Shown: positions 9,283-18,740, numbered from the stretch's first letter. The stretch is DNA of 61,904 bases from Bacillaceae bacterium SAS-127 (GCA_002261155.1 NKXN01000038.1:1-61904), one strand, 5' to 3'. Numbers and translations are program-made. Notes: generated from the letters alone by a model not told the origin.

Positions 9283-10563
9283 TTAATAAACAGATGTTTG
9301 CTCAGATACGTTTTCTAAGATTTCTTTCACACGCTTTAAGAAGCGGCCACAAACGAGCCCATCAAGCACGCGATGATCAAGTGATAGGCATAGGTTGACC
9401 ATGTCACGAACAGCAATCATTCCATTGTCCATGACAACTGGCCGTTTCACAATCGATTCCACTTGCAAGATCGCTGCTTGTGGGTAATTAATAATTCCCA
9501 TCGACTGGACAGAACCAAATGATCCCGTATTGTTGATTGTGAATGTGCCACCTTGCATATCGTCTGCTTTTAATGTGCCTGTACGAACTTTGCCCGCTAG
9601 TTCGTAAATTTCACGGCCAATGCCTTTGATTGTTTTTTCGTCGGCTTGTTTAATAACCGGAACAAATAATGCATCATCCGTTGCCACAGCAATCGATAAA
9701 TTAATATCTTTCTTTTGAATGATTTGGTCGCCTGCCCACATAGAATTAATTTGTGGGAATTCTTTCAGTGCTTGAGCAACCGCTTTGACGAAGAACGCAA
9801 AGTACGTTAAGTTAAAGCCTTCTTTTTGTTTAAACTCTTTCTTAATGGAATCGCGATAAGCAACGAGATTCGTTACATCGACTTCCATCATCGTCCAAGC
9901 ATGAGGTACTTCTTGCTTGCTGCGCACCATATTAGCAGCAATTGCTTTTCGAACACCATTCACAGGAATGCTCACATCACCTGGAAGAGGAGTCACACTT
10001 GGCTTAGCCGTCTTCGGAGCCGCTTTCTCTTCATATACAGGGGCTTGAATTGGTGCTTGTTGCTCACGCGCTTGACTTGCAGACGGTTCATTTTCCTGTG
10101 GAATGACGCCCGATTCGACGATTTTCAAAATATCTTTACGAGTAATTCGGCCGCCTTTTCCAGAACCATTCACTTGCGTTAAATTGATGCCATGCTCTTG
10201 CGATAATTTCAATACAGCAGGCGAATAACGAGCTTTGTTTTCGCTTCCTGCTGTTGTTTGTTCGGTCGGTGACTCAGTCTGCTCTTGCTTCGGCGCTTCT
10301 GCTTCTGTAGTTCCACCTGCTCCTTGTACGTCCATTAAACAGATCACTTCGCCTACTTCTAGCGTATCGCCTTCCGCAGCCGTTAATTCTTTCATGACAC
10401 CGGTAAAAGAAGATGGCACCTCCGCATTGACTTTATCCGTCATTACTTCCGCAATCGGATCGTATTTATTCACGTGATCCCCTGCGCTCACCAGCCATTT
10501 ACTAATTGTTCCTTCCGTGACACTTTCTCCAAGTTGAGGCATCGTTACCTTTTCTACACCCAT
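9283..10563 (-). CDS. bkdB: Branched-chain alpha-keto acid dehydrogenase E2 (lipoamide acyltransferase)
   Basis: A 426-residue E2 core protein. It has an N-terminal lipoyl domain (TDKVNAEVPS, lipoyl-lysine about 44), an E/Q/P-rich linker, a peripheral-subunit-binding domain (residues ~118-152) and a C-terminal catalytic domain with the DHRVLDG motif near residue 396. It transfers isobutyryl, isovaleryl and 2-methylbutyryl groups to CoA. It ends the bkd operon, 23 nt after bkdAB. The products prime branched-chain fatty acids and enter branched-chain amino acid degradation. The operon partners favour the branched-chain enzyme over pyruvate dehydrogenase. Confidence 0.95.
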   Translation of the reverse strand: MGVEKVTMPQLGESVTEGTISKWLVSAGDHVNKYDPIAEVMTDKVNAEVPSSFTGVMKELTAAEGDTLEVGEVICLMDVQGAGGTTEAEAPKQEQTESPTEQTTAGSENKARYSPAVLKLSQEHGINLTQVNGSGKGGRITRKDILKIVESGVIPQENEPSASQAREQQAPIQAPVYEEKAAPKTAKPSVTPLPGDVSIPVNGVRKAIAANMVRSKQEVPHAWTMMEVDVTNLVAYRDSIKKEFKQKEGFNLTYFAFFVKAVAQALKEFPQINSMWAGDQIIQKKDINLSIAVATDDALFVPVIKQADEKTIKGIGREIYELAGKVRTGTLKADDMQGGTFTINNTGSFGSVQSMGIINYPQAAILQVESIVKRPVVMDNGMIAVRDMVNLCLSLDHRVLDGLVCGRFLKRVKEILENVSEQTSVY

Positions 10564-10586
10564 TCAAACTCCTCCTTCCTTTATGA

Positions 10587-11570
10587 TTAAAACTCTGCTA
10601 GTTCTCTCATCGCTTTTTCAACTTTATCCGGGTTCACCATGAAATATTTTTCCATCGTTGGCGCATACGGCATCGCTGGAACATCAGGCCCCGCCAATCG
10701 TTTAATTGGAGCATCGAGGTCAAATAAGCAATTTTCCGCAATAATCGCTGATACTTCACTCATAATACTGCCTTCTTTATTGTCTTCCGTTAATAGCAGT
10801 ACTTTCCCCGTTTTGCTCGCCGCTTCAATGATCGCTTCTTTATCTAATGGATAAACGGTACGTAAATCAACAATTTCTGCTTCAATTCCGTCTTTAGATA
10901 GTTTCTCCGCTGCTTGCATCGCAAAATGAACGCATAATCCGTACGTAATAACCGTTAAATCTTCACCTTTACGCTTAATATCCGCTTTTCCAATCGGTAA
11001 CACGTAATCGTCTGTCGGTACTTCCCCTTTAATTAAGCGGTACGCTCGTTTATGCTCGAAAAATAATACCGGATCTTCATCACGAATCGCTGCTTTTAAT
11101 AATCCTTTCACATCATACGGAGTGGAAGGCATGACGATTTTCAATCCCGGCTGATTAGCAAACACCGCTTCAACGGATTGTGAATGATACAAAGCTCCGT
11201 GAACACCGCCACCGTAAGGCGCACGAATGACCATCGGACAGCTCCAATCATTGTTGGAACGATAGCGAATGCGAGCCGCTTCTGAAATAATTTGGTTCAC
11301 AGCGGGCATAATAAAGTCAGCAAACTGCATTTCGGCAATTGGTCGCATTCCATACATCGCCGCACCAATTCCGACTCCAGCAATAGCTGATTCCGCAAGC
11401 GGCGTATCAATCACTCGATCCTCACCAAATTGATCATACAGCCCTTGGGTCGCTTTAAATACGCCGCCTTTTTTCCCAACGTCTTCTCCTAACACAAACA
11501 CTTTCGGATCGCGCTCCATTTCTTCGCGAATCGCCATTGTTACCGCATCAATATAAGAAATTACTGGCAT
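10587..11570 (-). CDS. bkdAB: Branched-chain alpha-keto acid dehydrogenase E1 beta subunit
   Basis: A 327-residue transketolase-like beta subunit, the typical length. It contains the GEDVGKKGGVFKATQGL segment near residue 28 and the C-terminal transketolase domain. It pairs with BkdAA to form the thiamine-diphosphate E1 decarboxylase. It lies 17 nt downstream of bkdAA and 23 nt upstream of bkdB. A GGGGGAGA-type ribosome site precedes the ATG. Confidence 0.96.
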   Translation of the reverse strand: MPVISYIDAVTMAIREEMERDPKVFVLGEDVGKKGGVFKATQGLYDQFGEDRVIDTPLAESAIAGVGIGAAMYGMRPIAEMQFADFIMPAVNQIISEAARIRYRSNNDWSCPMVIRAPYGGGVHGALYHSQSVEAVFANQPGLKIVMPSTPYDVKGLLKAAIRDEDPVLFFEHKRAYRLIKGEVPTDDYVLPIGKADIKRKGEDLTVITYGLCVHFAMQAAEKLSKDGIEAEIVDLRTVYPLDKEAIIEAASKTGKVLLLTEDNKEGSIMSEVSAIIAENCLFDLDAPIKRLAGPDVPAMPYAPTMEKYFMVNPDKVEKAMRELAEF

Positions 11571-11587
11571 GATTGTCTCCCCCCTTA

Positions 11588-12583
11588 TTACTTTTGTGCA
11601 TAGACAAATGTCAATGCATCTTCTGGATTTGGATAAGGTGCATTTTCCGCATAATCTGTCGCTTCATTTACTTGAATCATAATGCGGTCATTGATTTCTT
11701 TTTCGAGTGCATCTGTTAGAACACCCGCTTCTTTCAAATACGTACCAAATGTAATGATCGGATCATTTGTTTTCGCTTTTTGCACCTCATCTGGCGAACG
11801 ATAACTGCGATCATCGTCATCCGAAGAGTGCGGGGTTAAACGGTAAGAGATTGTTTCAATTAACGTTGGGCCTTCACCACGACGGCCACGTTCAGCTGCT
11901 TCTTTCACGTATTTATATACTTCAATCGGATCATTTCCATCGATTGTGAAGCCTGGCATACCGTATCCAATAGCTCGATCTGATACATTTGCACAAGCTA
12001 ATTGCTTTTCTACTGGAACGGAAATCGCATATTTATTGTTTTCACACATAAAGATGACTGGAAGTTTATGAACACCTGCAAAGTTCGCTCCTTCATGGAA
12101 GTCTCCTTGGTTCGATGAGCCTTCCCCAAATGTCACAAACGTGACTAAGTCTTGCTGCTCCATTTTTCCTGCTAACGCAATTCCCACCGCATGTGGCACT
12201 TGTGTCGTTACTGGAGAAGAGCCTGTGACGATATGATTTTTCTTTTGTCCGAAATGTCCAGGCATTTGGCGACCACCAGAGTTCGGGTCTTCTGCTTTAG
12301 CAAAGCCAGAAAGCATAATTTCCTTCGCTGTCATCCCAAACGTCAACACAACACCTAGGTCACGATAGTAAGGGAGAACGTAATCCTTCTCTTGATCTAG
12401 AGCGAACGCTGCTCCTACTTGTGCTGCCTCCTGACCTTGACAGGAAATTACAAACGGAATTTTCCCGGAGCGGTTTAATAACCACATCCGTTCATCTAAA
12501 CGGCGGGCAAGCAACATCATTTCATACATTTCTAATACTTTTTCATCACTTAATCCTAATGCTGCGTGACGATTTTCAGCCAT
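11588..12583 (-). CDS. bkdAA: Branched-chain alpha-keto acid dehydrogenase E1 alpha subunit
   Basis: A 331-residue E1 alpha with the thiamine-diphosphate motif GEGSSNQGDFHEG around residues 155-170 and the phosphorylation-loop-like segment YRLTPHSSDDDDRSY. It decarboxylates the 2-oxo acids of valine, leucine and isoleucine. I chose the ATG preceded by GAAGGAGG at correct spacing rather than an in-frame codon 21 nt upstream. It follows lpdV closely within the operon. Confidence 0.96.
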   Translation of the reverse strand: MAENRHAALGLSDEKVLEMYEMMLLARRLDERMWLLNRSGKIPFVISCQGQEAAQVGAAFALDQEKDYVLPYYRDLGVVLTFGMTAKEIMLSGFAKAEDPNSGGRQMPGHFGQKKNHIVTGSSPVTTQVPHAVGIALAGKMEQQDLVTFVTFGEGSSNQGDFHEGANFAGVHKLPVIFMCENNKYAISVPVEKQLACANVSDRAIGYGMPGFTIDGNDPIEVYKYVKEAAERGRRGEGPTLIETISYRLTPHSSDDDDRSYRSPDEVQKAKTNDPIITFGTYLKEAGVLTDALEKEINDRIMIQVNEATDYAENAPYPNPEDALTFVYAQK

Positions 12584-12609
12584 AGTTATTCCTCCTTCGT
12601 TCACCTATA

Positions 12610-14034
12610 TTAAGAATGAATTGCTTTACCATCAACAGCTAGAGCGGCTTCACCAATTGCCTCACTCAATGTTGGGTGTGGATGAATCGTATGAGCCACT
12701 TCCCATGAAGCAGCATCTAGCACGCGAGCCAATCCTGCTTCTGAAATCATATCGGTCACATGAGGGCCAATCATATGAACACCTAGCAAATCATCTGTTT
12801 TTTTGTCAGCTACGATTTTGACAAAACCATCGCTTTCTCCATAAACGAGCGCTTTTCCGATCGCTCGGAAAGAAAATTTACCCGTTTTCACGTCATAGCC
12901 TTTCTCTTTCGCTTCTTGCTCTGTTAAACCGACACTCGCTGCTTCTGGGTTAGAGTAAATACATTTAGAAACCGTTGTATAATCAATCGGGTCTGCTTCT
13001 TCACCTGCTATATGTTCTACAGCTGTTAACCCTTCATGTGAAGCAACATGCGCAAGTTGAAGACCGCCAATGACATCACCAATCGCATAAATATGGGATT
13101 CTTTCGTTTGATAAAATTCGTTCGTAGCAACAAACCCTTTTTCCACCACGATATCCGTATTTTCAAGGCCGATCCCTTCCACATTTGCTTGTCGTCCAAC
13201 CGATACGAGTAATTTCTCTGCTGCAAACGAACGCTTTTCATCGTTCACTTCAGCTTGAATCGTCACTTGTCCCTCTTGCTTTTCTACCGTTTCTGCTAGT
13301 ACTTTCGCATTCGTGACGATCTCAATGCCACGCTTTTTCAATAAACGCTCCATTTCTTTAGAAATGTCAGCATCCTCTGTCGGAATGATTCGATTTGCAT
13401 ATTCTAAAACCGTCACTTTTGCTCCGAAATCAGCTAACATCGATGCCCATTCAATCCCGATGACACCTCCGCCGACGATCACAATCGACTGAGGTACTTC
13501 TTTTAATTCAAGCGCTTCATCAGAAGAAAGAATGTACTCACCATCAAAGTCTAACCCCGGCAACGTTCTTGGACGTGATCCTGTCGCAACAATAACATTT
13601 TTAGGAATGAGCATTTCATTTTCACTTCCGTTATTCATTTCAACAGAGATCGTTCCCGGAAGTGGTGAAAAAATCGATGGACCTAGTATGCGGCCGATGC
13701 CTTCAAACACATCGATTTTCCCTTTTTTCATCAACCCAACGACGCCATTGTGAAGACCGTTTACGATGTTTTGCTTTCGCTCTTGCACCTTTTGGAAGTT
13801 CAACGAGACGTCCCCTGTTACTACCCCGAACTCCTCACTCTTTTGAGCAGTTTTAAATACTTCTGCACTTCGAAGTAACGCTTTACTTGGAATACAGCCT
13901 TTATGTAAGCAAGTGCCACCTAGCTTACTCTTTTCAACGATCGCCGTCTTTAATCCGAGCTGCGATGCACGAATAGCCGCTACATATCCACCTGTTCCTC
14001 CACCGAGAATGACTACATCATATTCTTCAGCCAT
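12610..14034 (-). CDS. lpdV: Dihydrolipoamide dehydrogenase (E3) of the Bkd complex
   Basis: A 474-residue FAD/NAD-dependent disulfide oxidoreductase. It has the N-terminal GGGTGGYVAA dinucleotide motif, the redox pair GGTCLHKGC at C42/C47, a second GGGVIG nucleotide motif mid-protein, and the C-terminal HPHPTLSE active-site segment. It reoxidises the dihydrolipoyl group of BkdB. The internal ATG with a GGAGG site is the best start; a 31-residue upstream extension is unlike the family. Its place in the operon matches lpdV rather than pdhD. Confidence 0.95.
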   Translation of the reverse strand: MAEEYDVVILGGGTGGYVAAIRASQLGLKTAIVEKSKLGGTCLHKGCIPSKALLRSAEVFKTAQKSEEFGVVTGDVSLNFQKVQERKQNIVNGLHNGVVGLMKKGKIDVFEGIGRILGPSIFSPLPGTISVEMNNGSENEMLIPKNVIVATGSRPRTLPGLDFDGEYILSSDEALELKEVPQSIVIVGGGVIGIEWASMLADFGAKVTVLEYANRIIPTEDADISKEMERLLKKRGIEIVTNAKVLAETVEKQEGQVTIQAEVNDEKRSFAAEKLLVSVGRQANVEGIGLENTDIVVEKGFVATNEFYQTKESHIYAIGDVIGGLQLAHVASHEGLTAVEHIAGEEADPIDYTTVSKCIYSNPEAASVGLTEQEAKEKGYDVKTGKFSFRAIGKALVYGESDGFVKIVADKKTDDLLGVHMIGPHVTDMISEAGLARVLDAASWEVAHTIHPHPTLSEAIGEAALAVDGKAIHS

Positions 14035-14056
14035 TGATTCTCCTCCTCTATTCTTC

Positions 14057-14485
14057 TTACTCTTTCGTTGATGATCTTTGTAATAATGCTTGTTGAGCAA
14101 GTAAAAGCAGCAATGGATCTCCATCATAAGCCACCTGTTTGCTACTTTCTTGCCTCCATACGTTTGTGTACACGAAGAAAACAGGAATATGTAACCGTTC
14201 AGCGATAGCAGCAGCGATCTTCATCCCGACCAACACATTAGGTTCAGCCAGCTCATTTACAACCTTTGGGCCACAAATCGCTTGCACCTTTGACATATTC
14301 ATGCCTTCCTCATCAAGAGAAGCTAATAGTTTTTCTGAATACGTGTGAATAACTTGAACAGATGGCGGCTCATTTTCAAAAGGCAGAGTTCGTTCAAATA
14401 CAGCTATTTCATTATCAAACATCCCTGTATTGACCGAATGGTTGTCTACATACATCACAAGCATTCGATATGATTTCATCTGCAT
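14057..14485 (-). CDS. Truncated, kinase-dead butyrate kinase-like protein
   Basis: A 142-residue protein occupying the position of buk between bcd and lpdV. It resembles only the N-terminal part of butyrate kinase (about 360 residues). Similar segments are RMLV...GMFDNEIAVFERTL near the start, SLDEEGMNMSKVQAICG in the middle and AAAIAERLHIPVFFV later. The phosphate-binding NPGSTSTK segment is replaced by VDNHSVNT, and the catalytic C-terminal half is absent. It still has a good GGAGGTG ribosome site and an intact frame, and lies 22 nt before lpdV. It may be decaying or a repurposed small protein. The assignment rests on visual alignment from memory. Confidence 0.65.
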   Translation of the reverse strand: MQMKSYRMLVMYVDNHSVNTGMFDNEIAVFERTLPFENEPPSVQVIHTYSEKLLASLDEEGMNMSKVQAICGPKVVNELAEPNVLVGMKIAAAIAERLHIPVFFVYTNVWRQESSKQVAYDGDPLLLLLAQQALLQRSSTKE

Positions 14486-14527
14486 AGCCGCACCTCCATT
14501 CACCTCATTAAATAACCAAACGATCGT

Positions 14528-15622
14528 TTAACGTCTTGATAAAATATGGTGACCATTTAATAAAAATTGACTACGAGATCCGCGCATCTTCGCAATTCTT
14601 TCTTCAGCCATACGATCCGCCGCTTGATACGTTGGAATTCCGTCACGCTTAGAAATCTCAATCGCCTTTTCAATATTGTTGTATATTTGTTCTACTTTTC
14701 TCATCGCCCGCTCACGGTTATATCCGTGAAGCTCGTCCGCCACATTAATTACACCACCCGCATTAATTACATAATCTGGTGCATAAATGATGCCGCGCTC
14801 ATGTAACTCATCTCCATGACGATTTTCTTTTAATTGGTTATTGGCTGAGCCTGCAACTACTTTCACTTTCAATTGAGGAATGGTATCTGAATTAATGATT
14901 GCTCCAAGGGCACATGGCGCGAAAATATCCGCTTCCACTCCATAAATTTCGTCTGGATTCACTGCTTGAGCCCCAAAATCAGCGACTGCACGCTGAACAG
15001 CTTCTTTATTAATGTCTGTAACGATCAGTTTTGCTCCTGCTTCATGAAGATGACGGCAAAGATGATAAGAAACATTTCCCACACCTTGAACAGACACAGT
15101 CAGCCCTTCTAATGAATCAGTACCAAATGCTTCTTTTGCCGCTGCTTTCATACCGACAAAGCAGCCGTAAGCCGTTACTGGAGATGGATTTCCTGAAGAT
15201 CCAAAGGCTGGCGAAATACCTGTTACATAGTCCGTTTCTTCATGAATTAAATCCATATCTTCCACCGTTGTTCCCACATCTTCAGCCGTAATATAGCGAC
15301 CATTTAACCCTTGAATGAAACGGCCGAATGCTCGGAACATTTCTTCATTTTTATCTTTTCTAGGATCACCGATAATGACCGTTTTTCCTCCACCAAGATT
15401 AAGCCCTGCCGCTGCGTTTTTATATGTCATCCCTTTAGCTAAACGAAGAGCATCTTCAATGGCTGCTTCTTCGGATGCATATGTCCACATTCTCGTTCCA
15501 CCAAGTGCTGGTCCAAGCGTCGTATCATGAATTGCAATGATGGCTTTTAAACCCGACGTTTGATCTTGACAAAAAACAAGTTGCTCGTAATCATACGTTT
15601 CCATATATTTAAAAATTTCCAT
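14528..15622 (-). CDS. bcd: Leucine (branched-chain amino acid) dehydrogenase
   Basis: A 364-residue NAD-dependent amino acid dehydrogenase, the same length as I recall for B. subtilis Bcd/YqiT. The glycine-rich GGGK motif places the catalytic lysine at about 80, followed by a Rossmann domain ([11 protein letters not shown]). It oxidatively deaminates leucine, isoleucine and valine to the 2-oxo acids used by the Bkd complex. First gene after the sigma-54 promoter. The start at MEIFKYM is preceded by GAGGGGGA; an upstream in-frame codon is not supported. Confidence 0.96.
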   Translation of the reverse strand: MEIFKYMETYDYEQLVFCQDQTSGLKAIIAIHDTTLGPALGGTRMWTYASEEAAIEDALRLAKGMTYKNAAAGLNLGGGKTVIIGDPRKDKNEEMFRAFGRFIQGLNGRYITAEDVGTTVEDMDLIHEETDYVTGISPAFGSSGNPSPVTAYGCFVGMKAAAKEAFGTDSLEGLTVSVQGVGNVSYHLCRHLHEAGAKLIVTDINKEAVQRAVADFGAQAVNPDEIYGVEADIFAPCALGAIINSDTIPQLKVKVVAGSANNQLKENRHGDELHERGIIYAPDYVINAGGVINVADELHGYNRERAMRKVEQIYNNIEKAIEISKRDGIPTYQAADRMAEERIAKMRGSRSQFLLNGHHILSRR

Positions 15623-15673
15623 TGTAAATCCCCCTCGTTTAAAATAAATAATTTTATATCTCCATTGTTCATA

Positions 15674-15690
15674 ATGCAATTACTATGCCA
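15674..15690 (-). promoter_or_regulatory. Sigma-54 (SigL) -24/-12 promoter of the bkd operon
   Basis: Minus strand reads TGGCATAGTAATTGCAT: a GG and a GC separated by exactly 10 nt, matching TGGCAC-N5-TTGCW with one change. It lies about 50 nt upstream of bcd and directly downstream of bkdR, which encodes a sigma-54 activator. Promoter and activator together make this call strong. Confidence 0.88.
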
Positions 15691-15703
15691 ATTCCTTTCA
15701 TCG

Positions 15704-15770
15704 TTGAAAACGCTTTAATTCCCAGATGAATGTGTGCAAATAATTGCAAATAGCGCATTTTTTTGCGTGC
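15704..15770. promoter_or_regulatory. Candidate upstream activator sites and near-cre between bkdR and the sigma-54 promoter
   Basis: Contains TGCAA-ATAA-TTGCA (15735-15748), a perfect inverted repeat, and GCGCA...TGCGTGC (15753-15770). Both are 45-95 bp upstream of the sigma-54 promoter, where an enhancer-binding protein such as BkdR would bind. TTGAAAACGCTTTAAT at 15704-15719 is one base off the cre consensus. The assignments are inference. Confidence 0.45.
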
Positions 15771-15773
15771 AAT

Positions 15774-17483
15774 TTAATTCAAGTTATACTTTTCTAATTT
15801 ATAATACAGACTTCGAATCGATATATCTAGTTTTTTGGCTGTGGCGGTTTTGTTTCCATTATTTTGTTCTAGCGCCTCTTGAATGACTGTTTTTTCATAG
15901 TTGTCCATCATGTCCTGAAGAGTCTCATAAGATTCATGATCATTTAACACTCTCGGTTCATGAACCACTTTGCTCTGCTGTCCTTCAATGACATGTAATG
16001 TGTCCGCATCAATGAAGGTCTCCGTATAAGTCGAAAAAATCATCGCTCTACCTAAAATATTTTCTAGCTCACGGACATTTCCCGGCCAATGATAATTTGT
16101 TAATTTCTTCAAAGCAGCTGGCGTTAGCCCCTTAACATTTCGTCCGTAATCTTGATTTAACTTAATAATTAAACGGTCACATAATAATGGAATGTCGGCT
16201 TTCCTATTTCTGAGTGGGGGAATATGTATCGGCATTCGATTCAGGCGATAATACAGGTCCTCACGAAAACTGCCATCAATCATCGCTTTTTCTAAATGGA
16301 CATTCGTCGCTGAAATAATGCGAACATTTATTGAAATCGATTTCGTCCCACCTACACGAATAATTTCTTGTTCTTGTAGCACCCGTAACAGTTTCGCCTG
16401 AGTGTTCGCGCTTAATTCACCAATTTCATCAAGAAAAATGCTTCCGTTATTCGCTTCTTCAAAAAGTCCCCTTTTACCACCACGACGGGCCCCAGAAAAA
16501 GCCCCTTCTTCATAGCCAAACAGTTCACTTTCTAACAAAGATTCAGAAAGAGCCGCGCAGTTGACCCGAATAAACTTGTTGTAACGACGGTCACTTGCAT
16601 TATGAATCGCATGAGCAAACAACTCTTTTCCTGTTCCAGACTCTCCCCTTAAAAGAACAGTAGCCGGCGTACTCGCGCCTATTTTCGCTTGTTCAATCGC
16701 TATCGTCATTTCTTCCGAGCTGCCGACAATATCTTCAAACGTATATTTTGCTTCTAGCGTTCGAATAATTTGTCTCGCTCTATTTAATTGTTTCGTCAAT
16801 GACTGAATTTCTGTCAAATCATGAATGACGCCTACACTTCCCTTTAATTGTCCATCAACGATGATGGGAGCGACATTGACAACGACTTCTCGTTTTTTGG
16901 CGCCCACATGCATTTTTACTCCTCGCATCGGTTGTTTCGTTTCCAGCACTTGAAGATGAACGCTTTCTCCTTCCGATATATCCGCTGTAGCCGGCTGACC
17001 GATCACTTCTTCTTTACTTAATCCCGTTAATCTTGTGTAGGCTGGATTTATTAACAATCCTCTCCCCTGTTCATCCACGACAGAAATAGCATCGTCGCTC
17101 GAATAAATAATTGCTTCAAGCATCGTTTGTACTTCTTTTAAATTGGTAATTTCCTTAGCTAAATTCATCACTTCGGTAATATCCTTAAACACGGAAAAAG
17201 CGCCAATCACTTCGCCTTCATCAGTAATCATCGGAATTCGTGAAGTGATAATTTTTGAATTCGTTGAAAGCTGGTGCTCTTGATTAATTTCCGCCTTCTT
17301 TTCCTTCATCACTTCTGGAAGTCGACTAGTTGGAATGACCGTTCTAATATGCTGACCAATCGCTTGCTGTTTATCTATCCCAACGATTCGTTCCGCACTT
17401 TTGTTGTACAAAATAATTTTCTCAGAATGATCGACAACAATCATCCCTTCATCAATCGATTCAAAAATAAGATCATATTGCAT
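15774..17483 (-). CDS. bkdR: Sigma-54-dependent transcriptional activator BkdR
   Basis: A 569-residue enhancer-binding protein. It has PAS domain 1 (about 5-105), PAS domain 2 (about 118-225), an AAA+ domain with Walker A GESGTGKE at 280-287, and a Fis-type helix-turn-helix at the end ([16 protein letters not shown]). The sigma-54 contact loop reads GAFSGA rather than the usual GAFTGA. It should sense a branched-chain signal and activate the -24/-12 promoter directly downstream. I place the start at the ATG following GGTGGGGGTGGG. B. subtilis BkdR is longer at the N-terminus. Confidence 0.9.
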   Translation of the reverse strand: MQYDLIFESIDEGMIVVDHSEKIILYNKSAERIVGIDKQQAIGQHIRTVIPTSRLPEVMKEKKAEINQEHQLSTNSKIITSRIPMITDEGEVIGAFSVFKDITEVMNLAKEITNLKEVQTMLEAIIYSSDDAISVVDEQGRGLLINPAYTRLTGLSKEEVIGQPATADISEGESVHLQVLETKQPMRGVKMHVGAKKREVVVNVAPIIVDGQLKGSVGVIHDLTEIQSLTKQLNRARQIIRTLEAKYTFEDIVGSSEEMTIAIEQAKIGASTPATVLLRGESGTGKELFAHAIHNASDRRYNKFIRVNCAALSESLLESELFGYEEGAFSGARRGGKRGLFEEANNGSIFLDEIGELSANTQAKLLRVLQEQEIIRVGGTKSISINVRIISATNVHLEKAMIDGSFREDLYYRLNRMPIHIPPLRNRKADIPLLCDRLIIKLNQDYGRNVKGLTPAALKKLTNYHWPGNVRELENILGRAMIFSTYTETFIDADTLHVIEGQQSKVVHEPRVLNDHESYETLQDMMDNYEKTVIQEALEQNNGNKTATAKKLDISIRSLYYKLEKYNLN

Positions 17484-17601
17484 GAACCCACCCCCACCTG
17501 CAGATTTTTGCATACTTCTATTGTAAGCGTAGCAACTGCGGCTTGACAAATTAACCTAGTAGGATATGATTTTTTTGAGGAATAATTAAAGGAGCATACG
17601 A

Positions 17602-17838
17602 ATGGTTCGATTTATCGCATTATTAATATTAGTCATTCCAGGTTTTCTTGCAGGATTAGGTATTAAATTAATGAGGGATATGTTGTTCGGCATTTCACAT
17701 CCTCTATTTCCGTTTCTATGGCTACAATTTATCGTCGGTTTACTTTTATTTATTGGTGGATTAAGCTTTATTGCCGGCTTTATCCTTCGTCGTGATCGCA
17801 AAAATAACAAAGTACAAGATCGCTTCAAAAAATCGTAA
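17602..17838 (+). CDS. yqzF: DUF2627 membrane protein YqzF
   Basis: A 78-residue protein with two hydrophobic segments (about 3-22 and 38-62) and a basic C-terminus. Sequence and location upstream of and divergent from bkdR match the YqzF/DUF2627 family of Bacilli. The ATG is preceded by AAAGGAG. Function is unknown. Confidence 0.85.
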   Translation: MVRFIALLILVIPGFLAGLGIKLMRDMLFGISHPLFPFLWLQFIVGLLLFIGGLSFIAGFILRRDRKNNKVQDRFKKS

Positions 17839-17890
17839 AAAAAGGCTTTGCTAGAAATGTTCACACAAACATTTCTAGCAAAGCCTTTTA
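17838..17890. terminator. Bidirectional terminator between yqzF and the phosphodiesterase gene
   Basis: A near-perfect 20-bp stem (AAGGCTTTGCTAGAAATGTT and its complement) with a 6-nt loop and A/T runs on both sides lies between the two convergent genes. Confidence 0.95.
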
Positions 17891-17894
17891 TTTT

Positions 17895-18629
17895 TTACTG
17901 TCCAAGGACTGATTGTCGAATGGTAATCGCTTTTTGGGGATCATCCGTGAACATAGCGGAACAACCTTGTTTCATGAGCCATTCCATTTGTTTCTCTTTA
18001 TTAACGGTGTAAGGACGAACGGCCACACCATGTTCAATCGAAGATTGGATGATGGCGCTATTCACTGTGCGAATATTAGGATGAATGGCACTAGCACCAA
18101 TGGCTGCCGCATATTTCCATGGCATATATAAATGAGAGGAATATAAAATAGCCGTTTGAATATCGGGAGCGAGGCGATGAAAATGAGCTAAGGAATAATG
18201 ATTGAATGAGGAAATAATCACTCGATCTTCATATTGGTATTGTCGGATAAGTTGAAGAACCTTTTCCTCCATTCCTTGATATAGAAATTCGTTATTTTTC
18301 AACTCGATATTACATAGTAAATGATTAGTTTTCATCCAATTAAATACATCGATAAGCAAAGGAATCGTCGGTGGAGGTTGAATGTTTGAATATTTGTACG
18401 ATGCGTGCAAATGCTTCATCTCACTCCAAGTCCAATCCTTCACATAACCTTTGCCATTCGTTGTGCGGTCTAGCTTCTCATCATGAATGACAACTAAGCA
18501 GCCATCCTTTGTCATTTGAACATCTAACTCAATTCCATCCGCTCCAGCGTCTTGAGCCGCTTGAAACGCCATCATTGTATTTTCTGGTGCTATAGCTGAA
18601 TAGCCTCGATGAGCAAAAATGAATGTCAT
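17895..18629 (-). CDS. Glycerophosphodiester phosphodiesterase (YqiK-like)
   Basis: A 244-residue GDPD-family TIM barrel. It shows the HRGYSAIAPENT signature at residues 7-18, the metal-ligand segment ELDVQMTKDG and the HDEKLDRTT motif. It hydrolyses glycerophosphodiesters to glycerol 3-phosphate and an alcohol. There is no signal peptide in the chosen frame, so it is probably cytosolic. I used the internal ATG; the upstream extension is unlike the family. It resembles B. subtilis yqiK in position, next to spo0A. Confidence 0.9.
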   Translation of the reverse strand: MTFIFAHRGYSAIAPENTMMAFQAAQDAGADGIELDVQMTKDGCLVVIHDEKLDRTTNGKGYVKDWTWSEMKHLHASYKYSNIQPPPTIPLLIDVFNWMKTNHLLCNIELKNNEFLYQGMEEKVLQLIRQYQYEDRVIISSFNHYSLAHFHRLAPDIQTAILYSSHLYMPWKYAAAIGASAIHPNIRTVNSAIIQSSIEHGVAVRPYTVNKEKQMEWLMKQGCSAMFTDDPQKAITIRQSVLGQ

Positions 18630-18665
18630 AATATACGATCTCCCTTTCCTGCTTGTCTGCAGCAA

Positions 18666-18708
18666 ACAAAAAACAAGAGGTAACGATGATTTCCGCCCCT
18701 CTTTATAC
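18666..18708 (-). terminator. Terminator of spo0A
   Basis: Minus-strand AGAGG and CCTCT arms around a ~17-nt loop, followed by TGTTTTTTG, between the spo0A stop and the phosphodiesterase gene. Confidence 0.6.
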
Positions 18709-18740
18709 ACTTATACCATATTTTAATACTCCTAACTCTT

